This document shows, in pieces, positions 1-8,367 of a DNA stretch of 54,056 nt (the stretch's first letter is position 1; each line of letters starts with the position of its first letter). Source of the stretch: an uncultured Anaerosolibacter sp. GTDB taxonomy: Bacteria > Bacillota_A > Clostridia > Peptostreptococcales > Thermotaleaceae. The position numbers and the translations under genes were made by a program. The DNA lies in NCBI GenBank assembly GCA_937948705.1, contig CALECF010000010.1, forward strand, positions 1 through 54,056. Reading direction: 5' to 3'. The notes under the pieces are model-generated. The model did no database searches and was not told the origin of the DNA. It saw nothing but the letters and a program-made list of their open reading frames with translations.

Positions 1-37
1 TTGTAGTTTATATGAAAAGATACTTTATAATAATAGA

Positions 38-238
38 TTATACTCTAACTACGTTAGCAGCTTGAGCTCCTCTGTCACCTTTCACTACTTCAAACTCTAC
101 TTTTTGTCCTTCGTCAAGACTCTTGTATCCATCGCCTTGAATTGCAGAGAAATGTACGAATACATCTTCGCCACCGTCAACTGTGATAAATCCGAATCCT
201 TTTTCGCTGTTAAACCATTTTACAATACCTGTTTTCAT
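38..238 (-). CDS. csp: Cold-shock protein (CspA family), 66 aa
   Basis: Single-stranded nucleic-acid-binding cold-shock domain protein, probably an RNA chaperone in the cytoplasm. The whole protein is one domain, with RNP1 (KGFGFIT, residues 13-19) and RNP2 (VFVHF, 26-30) both intact and the normal family length. The reading frame stays open further upstream, but the protein start is [10 protein letters not shown] because a GGAGG ribosome site lies just ahead of that ATG and the family begins there. It is followed downstream only by the window edge, and lies alone on the minus strand. Confidence 0.97.
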   Translation of the reverse strand: MKTGIVKWFNSEKGFGFITVDGGEDVFVHFSAIQGDGYKSLDEGQKVEFEVVKGDRGAQAANVVRV

Positions 239-353
239 TAGAAAACCTCCAAAAAATTTATTGTTGCATAAGCAATCTCCTAAGGATACCATAAAGATTT
301 ATAATTGTAAAGGGAAATAAAAAAAGAAATAGAATAAAAGTGAAAAAGAGCCT

Positions 354-563
354 TTATAGCTCTTGCCACCAAATAATATTTGACCAGATAAACTTGACTT
401 TGTCTGTTTTGATTAAATCCTTCTTAGCCCCAAAAAGGTTGCTAAAATCCTTCAGTGTATCTCCATCCATATATTGAACATTTTTTAAGATAACTTGTCC
501 ATCATGGTCACTAATTTTTTCGCCAATGTACATATAGCCATCAATTGTCTTCAAAGCTATCAT
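354..563 (-). CDS. Small hypothetical protein, 69 aa
   Basis: Not recognised with certainty. The ATG has a good GGAGG site eight to ten bases upstream. The first 40 residues alternate hydrophobic and charged positions (IDGYMYIGEKISDHDG, then VILKNVQYM), a beta-strand pattern reminiscent of Sm-like small barrels, where a short strand pair is followed by a modification of expression such as VQYMDG; this is only a resemblance. The C-terminus is aromatic (FIWSNIIWWQEL). It is monocistronic, upstream of the cold-shock gene on the same strand. Confidence 0.6.
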   Translation of the reverse strand: MIALKTIDGYMYIGEKISDHDGQVILKNVQYMDGDTLKDFSNLFGAKKDLIKTDKVKFIWSNIIWWQEL

Positions 564-709
564 AATAAGACCTCCATTCTATGGGTATAGAAAATTATAC
601 CATAAATAGGCTTAGAAGTGAAGGGGAGTTGTCAGAATTATAAAAATTGTTTTGCTGAAAGCAGTGATTTTAGAATTTAAAGCGGTTTCTATAAGACTGT
701 TGGGGCGAG

Positions 710-889
710 TTAATTTGTTCTCTTTTCAAGCTGTATTAATATCACCATCAATCCCATAAGCATCACTATAATTGGTTTATAGATCCAGGGCAGAGACACG
801 GAATCAATATTTTCTAAAAAAAGAAGTATGCCTAGGATGATAAAAACAACTAATTTGAATCTTTGAATATTGTCCTTGATAAACTTCAT
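710..889 (-). CDS. Small membrane protein, 59 aa
   Basis: An open frame of 60 codons with an ATG preceded by an AGAGGA site. The translation has a basic N-terminus (MKFIKDNIQRFK), a hydrophobic stretch at about residues 12-25, a short loop containing IDSVSLPWIY, a second hydrophobic stretch at about 39-54, and a basic tail (QLEKRTN). This is the layout of a two-helix membrane protein. No family is recognised. It is similar in design to the many unannotated small membrane proteins of Firmicutes; function unknown. Confidence 0.5.
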   Translation of the reverse strand: MKFIKDNIQRFKLVVFIILGILLFLENIDSVSLPWIYKPIIVMLMGLMVILIQLEKRTN

Positions 890-1232
890 GAGGGTATCCT
901 CTTTTCTATTGTTTAATACTAGTATATCAAAAGATAAGTACCTATGAAATAGATTTTACTAAAGTAGACACTATATCAAACAGAGGGCCATTTACGCCAG
1001 TTATTGACAGGAGATAATACATTTAATAAAATGGGGTAAATGGGAGTTTTATGGATAAATATGTTCACCTGTATATAATAGTAGGATGATATATCAAAAT
1101 GAAGATTATTTATAGAAGTGAGGTCTATATTTAATGCTGATTTTGTGGGACTGAGAATGGATGAGTGGCGATTAAATGATCAGTGCTTGGAATGATAAGA
1201 TAAATAAGAATATCCTATGAGGGTGTGAAAAA
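890..1232. other. Intergenic region
   Basis: No convincing gene on either strand. It is AT-rich and separates the minus-strand small membrane protein from the plus-strand HD-domain gene, so it should hold the two divergent promoters, but no box pair stands out enough to be called. Confidence 0.5.
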
Positions 1233-1730
1233 ATGTATATAGAGAAAGTAACTGAAGAAATGAAGATCGTGTTTCGGGATGTTCCTTATGGAATTGAGCA
1301 TACATTGAGGGTCCTTGGAAATGCTGAAGCTATTATGAATGGAGAGGGCATTAGAGAAGATGAAAAAGAGCTCATCTCTATTACTGTCCTTCTACACGAT
1401 ATTGGAGCAATAGAAGCCCAGCGGAAGTACGGCTCCATGGATGCTGTTTATCAAGAAAAAGAAGGCCCTGGCATTGCAAGAGATATATTAGAGAACATAG
1501 AATATGATTCTGCTAAAACGGATAGGGTTTGCTATATTATTGGTAATCATCATACACCTTCTAAAATAGATGGTTTAGATTTTCAAATTCAGTGGGAAGC
1601 AGATCTGTTAGAAAACTTAGCCTATATGGATGTTTCTAAAAACATTGAGGCCCTAAAGAAATATATTGACCATCATTTTAGGACGAATGCAGGTAGAAAC
1701 CTAGCATATGAACGATTTGATATTGATTAA
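1233..1730 (+). CDS. HD-domain metal-dependent phosphohydrolase, 165 aa
   Basis: A stand-alone HD domain. The metal ligands expected for the superfamily are visible: His23 (EHTLRV), the His55-Asp56 doublet (LLHDIG), His106-His107 (GNHH) and Asp124 (WEADLLEN). HD proteins hydrolyse phosphate esters, often of nucleotides, but the substrate cannot be read from sequence. There is no partner domain and no operon: an intrinsic terminator follows within 50 bases. The ribosome site (GAGGGTG) is moderate. Confidence 0.85.
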   Translation: MYIEKVTEEMKIVFRDVPYGIEHTLRVLGNAEAIMNGEGIREDEKELISITVLLHDIGAIEAQRKYGSMDAVYQEKEGPGIARDILENIEYDSAKTDRVCYIIGNHHTPSKIDGLDFQIQWEADLLENLAYMDVSKNIEALKKYIDHHFRTNAGRNLAYERFDID

Positions 1731-1779
1731 ATTCATAAAATGGTTTAAGGACTAGAGAAGGAAATAGATTGCAAGATTA

Positions 1780-1821
1780 AAACTGCTCAATGGGTATACT
1801 ACCTGTTGAGCAGTTTTTTTT
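1780..1821 (+). terminator. Intrinsic terminator of the HD-domain gene
   Basis: Eleven-base-pair perfect stem (AAACTGCTCAA paired with TTGAGCAGTTT) with a 15-base loop, followed by a run of T. It ends the transcript of the HD-domain gene. Confidence 0.85.
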
Positions 1822-1925
1822 CATGAAAATCCTAATCTGACATTAAAACAAGGTAATTGTTTAAGTTACGAAAATGAAAAAAAGGTGATTCGATGAAGAG
1901 AAAAACTGATAAGGAGGTGAAGAAA

Positions 1926-2165
1926 ATGATGAATGCAGAGGTAGCGATCTATCCACTAAAGACGGATCAAGCTACAAATGTAATTGACAATTCGATCCAT
2001 GCATTAAAGGATAGCAATGTAGAATATCATGTGAATTCTATGAATACACGATTGACTGGAACAAAAGCTGAGATATTTAGGAGTCTAGAATCAATGTTTA
2101 CAGAAGCAGAAGATAGTGGTGGAGAAGTAAGTATGGTGGTTACTATCACCAATGCAAGCAAATAA
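1926..2165 (+). CDS. Thiamine-binding / YkoF-type (MTH1187 family) protein, 79 aa
   Basis: Matches the small beta-alpha-beta-beta-alpha-beta family that binds thiamine or related ligands (MTH1187/YkoF-like; established knowledge of the family). The pattern MNAEVAIYPLKTD, a helix with VIDNSIHAL, the strand VEYHVNSMNTRLTG, a second helix, and the C-terminal strand SMVVTITN is typical. I chose the ATG with AAGGAGG eight bases upstream; an in-frame ATG 33 bases earlier also has a weaker site. Monocistronic between two hairpins. Ligand unproven. Confidence 0.75.
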   Translation: MMNAEVAIYPLKTDQATNVIDNSIHALKDSNVEYHVNSMNTRLTGTKAEIFRSLESMFTEAEDSGGEVSMVVTITNASK

Positions 2166-2169
2166 CTGA

Positions 2170-2200
2170 AATGAAGGCACCCTCATTGGGTGCCTTCATT
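2170..2200 (+). terminator. Hairpin after the thiamine-binding-type gene
   Basis: Thirteen-base-pair perfect stem with a five-base loop (AATGAAGGCACCC / GGGTGCCTTCATT). There is no U-run after it, but the position just past the stop codon suggests termination or 3'-end protection. Confidence 0.65.
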
Positions 2201-2218
2201 CTGGATTAGAGGTAAGGG

Positions 2219-2243
2219 CTGCTGGCCTTTTTTTAGCCAGCAG
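2219..2243. terminator. Convergent hairpin at the end of the MFS gene
   Basis: Stem CTGCTGGC / GCCAGCAG with a T-rich loop, lying between the converging ends of the thiamine-binding-type gene and the MFS transporter. Probably a bidirectional terminator, though the flanking T-run is short. Confidence 0.55.
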
Positions 2244-2251
2244 GATTATTT

Positions 2252-3502
2252 TTATTTAAGATCATCCGCTTTGACACCTTCCTTGAGAAAACTATCATTG
2301 TAGAAGATACTAATTCCAAGAACCATTAACAATGCACCCGTGAGGATCATTAAATATTCGATTTTCACGATATCCGCCAGGGGACCAAATATGAGCATCC
2401 CTAGGGGCATTAGACCAGAGAACACGATTTGTACAAAGCTAAAAACTCTGCCCTGCATATCGTTCTCTACCTTCTCTTGCAGCAAAACCATGATGGGCGT
2501 ATTAAAAAGCGGCAATGTCATACCCGTGAGCACCATAATTCCTAAATAAACAAAGAACACTTTTGTAATGCCGATTGCAATCGTCAGGGCACCGAATGCA
2601 CAGCAGCCCACTGCGACGGTGATGATACGGTTTTTAAAACCACCCCATGTTGCCATCGCAAGGCCACCCAACAAGGAACCGATGAAAAAACTCATTTCAT
2701 TGGCCGTCAATTTCCAATACTCATTGCCGAAGGTCCGAGTGACCATCAAGACATTCAGAAAAGCTGCAGGCACGATTAAAAAAGTGAACATGGCATAAAA
2801 GATAAGTAAGTTTTTTACAAAGGAATTATGAAGAGAGTATCTAACCCCTTCCTTTAGATCATCCAAATAGCCAATGCGGTTACTTTCTGCAGCCTTTTTA
2901 TGGGCAGAAACCCGCAAGGCAAGCAATATGCTGATACCTATCCCAGCAGTGATGACATCGATAAATAGAATATACTCAAGGGAACCATAGGTGAGAATGG
3001 TTCCGCTGACCGCAGGAGAAACCAGATAGATTAAGGATTGTATGGTTCCGTTTATCCCATTAACTCTCATGAGGTTCTCTTCTGGAACGATTTGAGGAAT
3101 CAACGCATTCACTGCAGGGGTTTGAATTCCAGATCCTAGGGAACGAATGGCTGAGATCACAAATAGTATCCAAATTTGTGAATATCCAGATAGCATCAGA
3201 ATAGCCAGTACCAAAGTGGAGGTGGCAATCAATCCATCCGATAGAATAATAAGAAGTTTACGATTGTAGCGATCAGCCCATACACCTGCAAATAGGGATA
3301 TGAACAATTGAGGCAAAAATGCGCTGATGGTAGATATGGTGATCATAACACCAGAATTCGTTGATCTAGCTATATACCAAATGATTGCAAATTGTACCAG
3401 CGATGACCCAAAGAGTGAGATCGTCTGACTGGAGAGAAATAACGCTGTGGAAACTTTCCAGTCAGAAGTTTGTATGTGGTTTTGAGGAGTATCTCTTTTC
3501 AT
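2252..3502 (-). CDS. MFS transporter, drug-exporter type, 416 aa
   Basis: Integral membrane proton antiporter of the major facilitator superfamily. Length and hydrophobic pattern give 12 membrane helices. The conserved loop between helices 2 and 3 is present (AGVWADRYNRKLLI, residues 72-85). The closest general type is the macrolide/multidrug exporter branch (MefA/YfiS-like) found in Firmicutes, but the substrate is unknown. The start has a weak GGGACG site. It is monocistronic and has no adjacent regulator. Confidence 0.88.
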   Translation of the reverse strand: MKRDTPQNHIQTSDWKVSTALFLSSQTISLFGSSLVQFAIIWYIARSTNSGVMITISTISAFLPQLFISLFAGVWADRYNRKLLIILSDGLIATSTLVLAILMLSGYSQIWILFVISAIRSLGSGIQTPAVNALIPQIVPEENLMRVNGINGTIQSLIYLVSPAVSGTILTYGSLEYILFIDVITAGIGISILLALRVSAHKKAAESNRIGYLDDLKEGVRYSLHNSFVKNLLIFYAMFTFLIVPAAFLNVLMVTRTFGNEYWKLTANEMSFFIGSLLGGLAMATWGGFKNRIITVAVGCCAFGALTIAIGITKVFFVYLGIMVLTGMTLPLFNTPIMVLLQEKVENDMQGRVFSFVQIVFSGLMPLGMLIFGPLADIVKIEYLMILTGALLMVLGISIFYNDSFLKEGVKADDLK

Positions 3503-3696
3503 AACGTCCCAATTTCGGTAGTATGGTGACTAAAGTTCCATGCAATTTATACACTCAATCCATAGAATTGTAGTGTTTCATCCACTCACTATCAGAAATC
3601 GGATTATTCACCTCTTTTCTTTTATCTTGCGCCCATATATTTTGTTTAGTGTGCTAATTTTGAATGAATGAAACATGAGGTAGTATTAGATATGCA

Positions 3697-3740
3697 AAAG
3701 GGATATGGATCTTTTCTTTAAAAGAAAAGGTATATCCCTT
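3697..3740 (-). terminator. Terminator hairpin of the glyoxalase-fold gene
   Basis: Two nested inverted repeats (AAGGGATAT / ATATCCCTT outside; CTTTTCTTT / AAAGAAAAG inside) just downstream of the minus-strand stop codon, followed on that strand by T residues. Confidence 0.7.
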
Positions 3741-3764
3741 CTATTGTTAACCTTATCTAGACAA

Positions 3765-4193
3765 TTACATTTGCCCTTGTCCACTTTCATAGCTTAATTG
3801 CCATCCAACACCATATTTATCTGTTACAAAGCCATAGCACTTACTCCAAAATGTTTCCTGAAGATCCATAACGACAATTCCGCCTTCTTTCAGCTTATTA
3901 AAAAAAGATCTAATTTCATCTTCATTCTCACTGCTTATTACAAGGCTTATGTTGTTTCCAGCAACAAAAGGCATCCAAAGTGGAGTATCAGAAAACATAA
4001 CAGTACTTCCTTGAATTTTAAGAAAGGTATGCATTACTAAATCTTTTGCTTCGTCAGGAATAGGGAATTCTGGATCTGGTGGAATATCTCCAAAGGTCAT
4101 AATTTGTGACTGTTCTTGTTCAAAAACCTTTGCATAAAACTCTACTGCTTCACGGCAATTGCCATTAAAATTAAGATATACTTCTAAAGCCAT
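3765..4193 (-). CDS. PhnB-like VOC (glyoxalase-fold) protein, 142 aa
   Basis: Member of the vicinal-oxygen-chelate superfamily, PhnB/3-demethylubiquinone-methyltransferase-like branch: N-terminal YLNFNGNCREAVEFYAKVF, middle HTFLKIQGSTVMFSDT, and C-terminal FWSKCYGFVTDKYGVGWQL, the usual order of this family. These proteins are usually of unknown role and the metal site is not complete by eye. The frame can start at a TTG nine bases further upstream, but the ATG used here is correctly spaced from AAGGAG. Single gene. Confidence 0.85.
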   Translation of the reverse strand: MALEVYLNFNGNCREAVEFYAKVFEQEQSQIMTFGDIPPDPEFPIPDEAKDLVMHTFLKIQGSTVMFSDTPLWMPFVAGNNISLVISSENEDEIRSFFNKLKEGGIVVMDLQETFWSKCYGFVTDKYGVGWQLSYESGQGQM

Positions 4194-4573
4194 TTTTTTC
4201 AACTCCTTAAATTAATTTTTATATGGTAAGGGTCTCCCCGAACGCTATTGTCCAATCTCCATAGCAATATCATGAACATAAAGACTCTTGTGCAACAATG
4301 AATCCTTCGGCATTTATAATCACCAATGGCTTGAATAATAGTATGGGTCCTTACATCAATTACTTTGTATTTACCTTTTTAATGGGGTGCTAAACATCAA
4401 TTAAGACATTATTTGTCCTATTACCTTTTCGGTTGTAGTTTATTTTAAAGTTGCTAATTAAAGAAGGGATATGATTCTATTATGTTGAAACATTCCTATA
4501 ATAGTCAAAGAGTAGAACGAGGAACCTATCCTCTTATTCCTTAAGATTGATAGCAATAAAAGGTGTTGGTAGA
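4194..4573. other. Intergenic region with possible gene remnant
   Basis: No intact gene. On the minus strand one frame reads PLVIINAEGFIVAQES, a stop, then YCYGDWTIAFGETLTI immediately upstream of the glyoxalase-fold gene; it looks protein-like and might be a decayed gene end, but it is too short to be sure. Divergent promoters for the flanking genes should also lie here. Confidence 0.3.
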
Positions 4574-5341
4574 ATGTCCAAGGTGAAAAGAGTATTGAAA
4601 ATAATTAAAACTACTTGGATATTAATAGGTGTTTTGCTCCTTATCTATTTGCCTATTTCATTTCAAACTCATGGGGTTGATCGTACTCTTTTGAAAAGCG
4701 ATGAGAAGATATTTGTTGCAAATCTATGGGACAGAATAGAATTTGTGCCCCAAAGCGGGATGAAAACGTCTGCTTTGATCTTCTATCCAGGTGGAATGGT
4801 TGAACCTAAAGCATATGTACAAATGGCAAGGAGGTTGGCAAAACATGGTCACAAAGTAGTGATCCTAAATCTGCCGATTCGGTCTGCCGCATCGTTGGCG
4901 CAAAAAAGCGAATTATTTTTGAAAACCACAGCATTGGTGAGTGAGGATCATGAAAATCTTTCAAGGGTTTTATCGGGTCATTCTAAAGGGGGGGCGGTAG
5001 CTGCTGAGTGTGTATGGTATAATGAAGGTGTGTTTAAGGAACTTGTACTCATCGCGACTACCCATCCAAGAAACTGCTCACTTGTCGATCATGATATAAA
5101 AGTTACAAAGATATATGGTAGTCATGATAGTGTTGCAAGTGAAACTGAAATTTTTGAAAACCTTGACAAACTTCCAAGAGATACGTCTCTTGTAAAAATT
5201 GAGGGAGGGAATCATGGGCAACTCGGATACTATGGTTTTCAAATTGGTGAGAGTAGAGCAATCATAAGCAGAGATGAACAGACTCAGCAACTTGTGGAGT
5301 CATTATTGCTGGTGTTAAACAATGCTAACAGTAAAAGATGA
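4574..5341 (+). CDS. Membrane-anchored alpha/beta hydrolase, 255 aa
   Basis: Alpha/beta-hydrolase fold (dienelactone-hydrolase-like 'family 5'). An N-terminal hydrophobic helix (about residues 13-30) anchors it or is an uncleaved signal; the catalytic part lies outside. The nucleophile elbow is GHSKGG with Ser137, the acid is probably Asp185 (YGSHDSV) and the base His214 (GGNHGQLG). The frame extends 27 bases upstream to a TTG; the ATG used has an AAGGTG site. Substrate unknown. It is followed closely by the SigZ gene in the same direction and may share its transcript. Confidence 0.8.
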   Translation: MSKVKRVLKIIKTTWILIGVLLLIYLPISFQTHGVDRTLLKSDEKIFVANLWDRIEFVPQSGMKTSALIFYPGGMVEPKAYVQMARRLAKHGHKVVILNLPIRSAASLAQKSELFLKTTALVSEDHENLSRVLSGHSKGGAVAAECVWYNEGVFKELVLIATTHPRNCSLVDHDIKVTKIYGSHDSVASETEIFENLDKLPRDTSLVKIEGGNHGQLGYYGFQIGESRAIISRDEQTQQLVESLLLVLNNANSKR

Positions 5342-5385
5342 AATTATAATAAAATATGAATGAAATGAAAAATATGAGGTGGGTA

Positions 5386-5994
5386 ATGTCAAATAAAGAG
5401 AACACAAATGATTCATTTGAATTAAAGAGTTCCTCGCAAAAACCAAATTTTCAAACCCTTTGGGACGGATTAAGTGTATCGTTAAAAGACTTTATAAGGA
5501 AACGCATATCGAATGAACAGGATACCGAAGATATTTTGCAGGAAGTGTTTTATAAGATCCATAGCAAAATAGATGATTTGAAGGATTACGATCGCATCCA
5601 TGCCTGGATATACAAAATTACACGAAATACCATTGTAGATTATTATCGAAAAAAAGATAAACATATTGAATTAACGGAGAATATCGAAGATTTGGCTAGT
5701 AAACTGGATGAAGATATATCATCGAATAAAGAAATTGCAGCTTGTTTACAAGCAATGATAGAAAACCTGCCAGAAAAATATAAACAAGCGATTACACTAA
5801 CTGAGTTTCAAAACATTACACAAAAGGAGTTGGCAGCGAAGTTGGGTATTTCCATATCAGCAGCAAAGTCCAGGGTGCAGCGCGGAAGGTTAATGCTCAA
5901 AGAAACACTTTTGGGCTGCTGTCATTTGGAGTTTGACCACCGGGGCAATGTTATTGATTATAAGCATAAGTCAAAAAACTGCAAATTTTGTTAG
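5386..5994 (+). CDS. sigZ: ECF-type RNA polymerase sigma factor, SigZ family
   Basis: Directs RNA polymerase to a dedicated promoter set. Region 2 is seen at about residues 30-90 (DTEDILQEVFYKIHSKI, then RIHAWIYKITRNTIVDYYRKK) and region 4 at about 125-180 (LPEKYKQAITLTEF, then TQKELAAKLGISISAAKSR). After region 4 there is a short tail with two cysteine pairs (CC at 178-179, CKFC at the end), a known feature of SigZ-like proteins. No anti-sigma gene is adjacent; the next gene encodes a cysteine-rich protein instead. An earlier in-frame ATG exists 30 bases upstream; this start has GAGGTGG ahead of it. Confidence 0.9.
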   Translation: MSNKENTNDSFELKSSSQKPNFQTLWDGLSVSLKDFIRKRISNEQDTEDILQEVFYKIHSKIDDLKDYDRIHAWIYKITRNTIVDYYRKKDKHIELTENIEDLASKLDEDISSNKEIAACLQAMIENLPEKYKQAITLTEFQNITQKELAAKLGISISAAKSRVQRGRLMLKETLLGCCHLEFDHRGNVIDYKHKSKNCKFC

Positions 5995-5995
5995 T

Positions 5996-6025
5996 GAAAA
6001 GGACGTATAACTTTGCGTCCTTTTC
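5996..6025 (+). terminator. Hairpin after sigZ
   Basis: Ten-base-pair perfect stem (GAAAAGGACG / CGTCCTTTTC) with a ten-base loop directly after the sigZ stop codon. It ends in TTTTC and is a plausible weak terminator, leaving the next gene on its own or partially read-through transcript. Confidence 0.65.
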
Positions 6026-6090
6026 GCATATGATGCGTCTTTATATATGTAGTGAGTATCGACTAAAAAATATATGAGGAGTGTATTATA

Positions 6091-6720
6091 ATGAGTGAAA
6101 AGAACAATGTTTCTGAAGGGTGTGCTTGCTGCACGGATTGCGCGGATACCTCACAGGTTATACAGGTAAAAAATGGAAGTGACTGCTCCTGTGGGTCCAG
6201 TTGCTGTGATGGTCAAAAGAATAGCAAGACGAGAAAACGGTATATAGTGGTTGATTTTTTATATCTGGATTTAAGTGTATGTACCCGATGTCAGGGAACG
6301 GATACAATCCTTGAGGATGCTTTGTCAGAGGTTGCCAAGGTGCTTGAAGCTACTGGCGTAGAAGTGGTTGTAAATAAAGTGAATATTTTAAGTGAGGAAC
6401 AAGCAATAGAGTACCAGTTTATCAGTTCTCCGACGATTCGAGTGAATGGAAGAGATATACAATTAGATGTAAACGAAAGCCCGTGTGAATCTTGTGGGGA
6501 TTTATGTGGTAATGACGTGGATTGTCGTGTATGGGCATACCAAGGGGCGGAGTATACCGAACCGCCAAAGGCAATGATTATTGAGGCAGTATTGAAAGAA
6601 ATCTATGGAAATAATAACAATGAGCAAGTTACAAAACAATATGTAATGCCTGAAAATTTAAAACAATTTTATAAAGCAATGCGTGAGAAAGTAGGCACAA
6701 GTTTTAACACCTGTTGCTAA
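6091..6720 (+). CDS. Cysteine-rich DUF2703-type protein, 209 aa
   Basis: Contains 16 cysteines. The N-terminal 40 residues hold clusters CACC, CSC and CC and look metal-binding. Residues 51-175 have a thioredoxin-like outline: a strand, a CTRC motif at 64-67, a helix, and SPTIRVNG with a probable cis-proline; then CESCGDLCG and DCRVWAYQG, the signature of the DUF2703 family. The last two residues are CC. The function of this family is not established; thiol redox or soft-metal handling is inference. It sits behind sigZ, and a GAGGAGT site precedes the ATG. Confidence 0.8.
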   Translation: MSEKNNVSEGCACCTDCADTSQVIQVKNGSDCSCGSSCCDGQKNSKTRKRYIVVDFLYLDLSVCTRCQGTDTILEDALSEVAKVLEATGVEVVVNKVNILSEEQAIEYQFISSPTIRVNGRDIQLDVNESPCESCGDLCGNDVDCRVWAYQGAEYTEPPKAMIIEAVLKEIYGNNNNEQVTKQYVMPENLKQFYKAMREKVGTSFNTCC

Positions 6721-6826
6721 TTCAGTACAATATTAGACAGACTATTTTTCAAATACTTTTAGCTGTATGCGCAATGATTCTATGACTAACAATGAATGAA
6801 GTTTGTTAGTTATTGTTCAAAAAATG

Positions 6827-6886
6827 ATTCAACCCTCATCTTATGTTTCCGTGTGAATGCAAGGAAGTAAGAAGTGAGGGTTGAAT
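6827..6886. terminator. Long imperfect inverted repeat between converging genes
   Basis: Outer arms ATTCAACCCTCA / TGAGGGTTGAAT are perfect; inner arms (CTTA..TTTCC / GGAA..TAAG) continue imperfectly. It lies between the converging DUF2703 gene and the minus-strand LysM gene and probably terminates both. Confidence 0.65.
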
Positions 6887-6934
6887 TATTCATTTTTAGG
6901 ATCTATTTCAAAGGATTTAAATTACAACTTATGG

Positions 6935-7981
6935 TTATTTAACTGGGATAACAACCTCAATACGATTTTTATAAGCGTTTGCTACAGCACCTAAGAAATC
7001 TCCATGGGCATCTCTCACGGACATTGTAGCACCAGAAACCACATCAGCAAGGGTAGCCTTTTCTGCATCGGTAAGTTTCGCTAACTTATCTAGTTCATCC
7101 TGTTTGGTTGTTGATGCTTTTATTGGACGACCAACAGCTGTAGTATTCTTTTCAAACCAAGATTCTAACTCAGCTACAGTTTTACCAACGAAGAATTTTT
7201 GGAAGAAATCCATTTGTTTATACCACTCATTTGCTGCGTTCATGTGGTAACTATCACCACGCTCACGTTTTGTTTTCCATGCATTGACTTCAGCAGCCAC
7301 TGATTCTTTTGTATTTACAGATACACCCGTTACTTTTTTAGTATCATGGTCTACTACGTTATAACCTTCTTTACCAGGCCATCCGGAAAAATGTGGCATG
7401 GATGCGCCATCATAGTTAGGCGTGGAAACTTCATAACCATCTATGTATACGCTTAAGATTCTTCCTTCAGCATCGAAAGTAGCTTGTGCCATAGCTATGT
7501 TGAAACTATAGACGGGTACGCCTGACTCATCTGCACCAGGGCCATTACGGAAAGCTACAGTATGCCCTAATCCTTGATAAACTTTTATATCGCTTACAGC
7601 AGTCTTGGTTCCAGGAGTCGACGGCGCTGTAACTTTAATAACAATTTTTTGACCTACGGATAGGCGATTTGGATTCTTTAATTGTGGGTTAAGTGCCATT
7701 AACTCATCTAAAGTAAGATTATGTTTGTGAGCAATTTTCCACAGGATATCGCCGCTAACAACAACATGTACCTGATGGTCATCCATAACAGTAACGGCTG
7801 TTTTTGCTGTTGTTCCTGTGGTGGTTGTCTTTGTCGTTGTAGTCGCTGATTTGGTAGGCGTTTCTTCTACCCATGTACTAGCTGCAGCAACCGTATCTAC
7901 CTTTGATGGCGGTTCAGCATAAACTATCGCGGAAGTTAGTAAAAGTAAGAGTACTAAGAGTGTTGCGATTCTCCTCTTCAT
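6935..7981 (-). CDS. Secreted LysM protein with FMN-binding-type C-terminal domain, 348 aa
   Basis: Signal peptide (residues 1-22, cleavage near VYA), a Thr/Lys-rich linker to about residue 65, a LysM peptidoglycan-binding domain at 71-116 (SGDILWKIAHKHNLTLDEL), and a C-terminal domain ending in DVVSGATMS (313-321). D-x-x-S-G-A-T is the motif in which ApbE attaches FMN to the Thr in extracytoplasmic flavoproteins (established for the FMN_bind family); here it would be Thr319. So it is probably a wall-bound protein, possibly flavinylated. AAGGAGG precedes the ATG. No ApbE gene is in the window. Confidence 0.82.
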   Translation of the reverse strand: MKRRIATLLVLLLLLTSAIVYAEPPSKVDTVAAASTWVEETPTKSATTTTKTTTTGTTAKTAVTVMDDHQVHVVVSGDILWKIAHKHNLTLDELMALNPQLKNPNRLSVGQKIVIKVTAPSTPGTKTAVSDIKVYQGLGHTVAFRNGPGADESGVPVYSFNIAMAQATFDAEGRILSVYIDGYEVSTPNYDGASMPHFSGWPGKEGYNVVDHDTKKVTGVSVNTKESVAAEVNAWKTKRERGDSYHMNAANEWYKQMDFFQKFFVGKTVAELESWFEKNTTAVGRPIKASTTKQDELDKLAKLTDAEKATLADVVSGATMSVRDAHGDFLGAVANAYKNRIEVVIPVK

Positions 7982-8297
7982 ATGATCTACCTCCTTTTAT
8001 TTTTTGTGAATCACTTCTCCGTAACCTTTCTTAAATAAAATTTTACAAAAAAGCTGATCACGATAAAATACTATCATAAATTCTTAGGTTGTTCAACAAT
8101 TTTCCTAATCCCCCATTTTATGGAATACCTGGGGTTGCTGAGAATACTTTAGGGTCTTGTTAGACATTACAGAACTCACTTTTTAGGAAATTATAAAATA
8201 TTAATGAAAAATGTGACCTATTATATGAATAAGGAATTGTAGTGCTGTAAATAGAGGGTGTATTGATGCTTTATAAGGAGGAATTGATGGATCCCTA
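7982..8297. other. Intergenic region between divergent genes
   Basis: No gene of convincing size on either strand. It should contain the promoter of the minus-strand LysM gene; the plus-strand BlaI promoter and operators lie at its right edge and are given separately. Confidence 0.5.
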
Positions 8298-8349
8298 TTG
8301 ACACACAAAGGTTACAGATGTAAACTAAAGGTAAGGTTACACTTGTAAC
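8298..8349 (+). promoter_or_regulatory. blaI promoter with two BlaI-type operators
   Basis: A -35 box TTGACA and a -10 box TAAACT are 17 bases apart. Two palindromes overlap or follow the promoter: GTTACAGATGTAAA (8311-8324, covering spacer and -10) and GTTACACTTGTAAC (8336-8349, perfect). TACA-N2-TGTA is the core recognised by BlaI/MecI repressors, and the centres are 25 bases apart, so the repressor very likely shuts off its own operon. Confidence 0.85.
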
Positions 8350-8367
8350 TCTATAGGAGGGACAAAT

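Noticed and set aside
4200..4400. Possible decayed gene on the minus strand
   Set aside because: A protein-like stretch with one stop is visible but too short, and no family could be named; left as a note in the intergenic entry.
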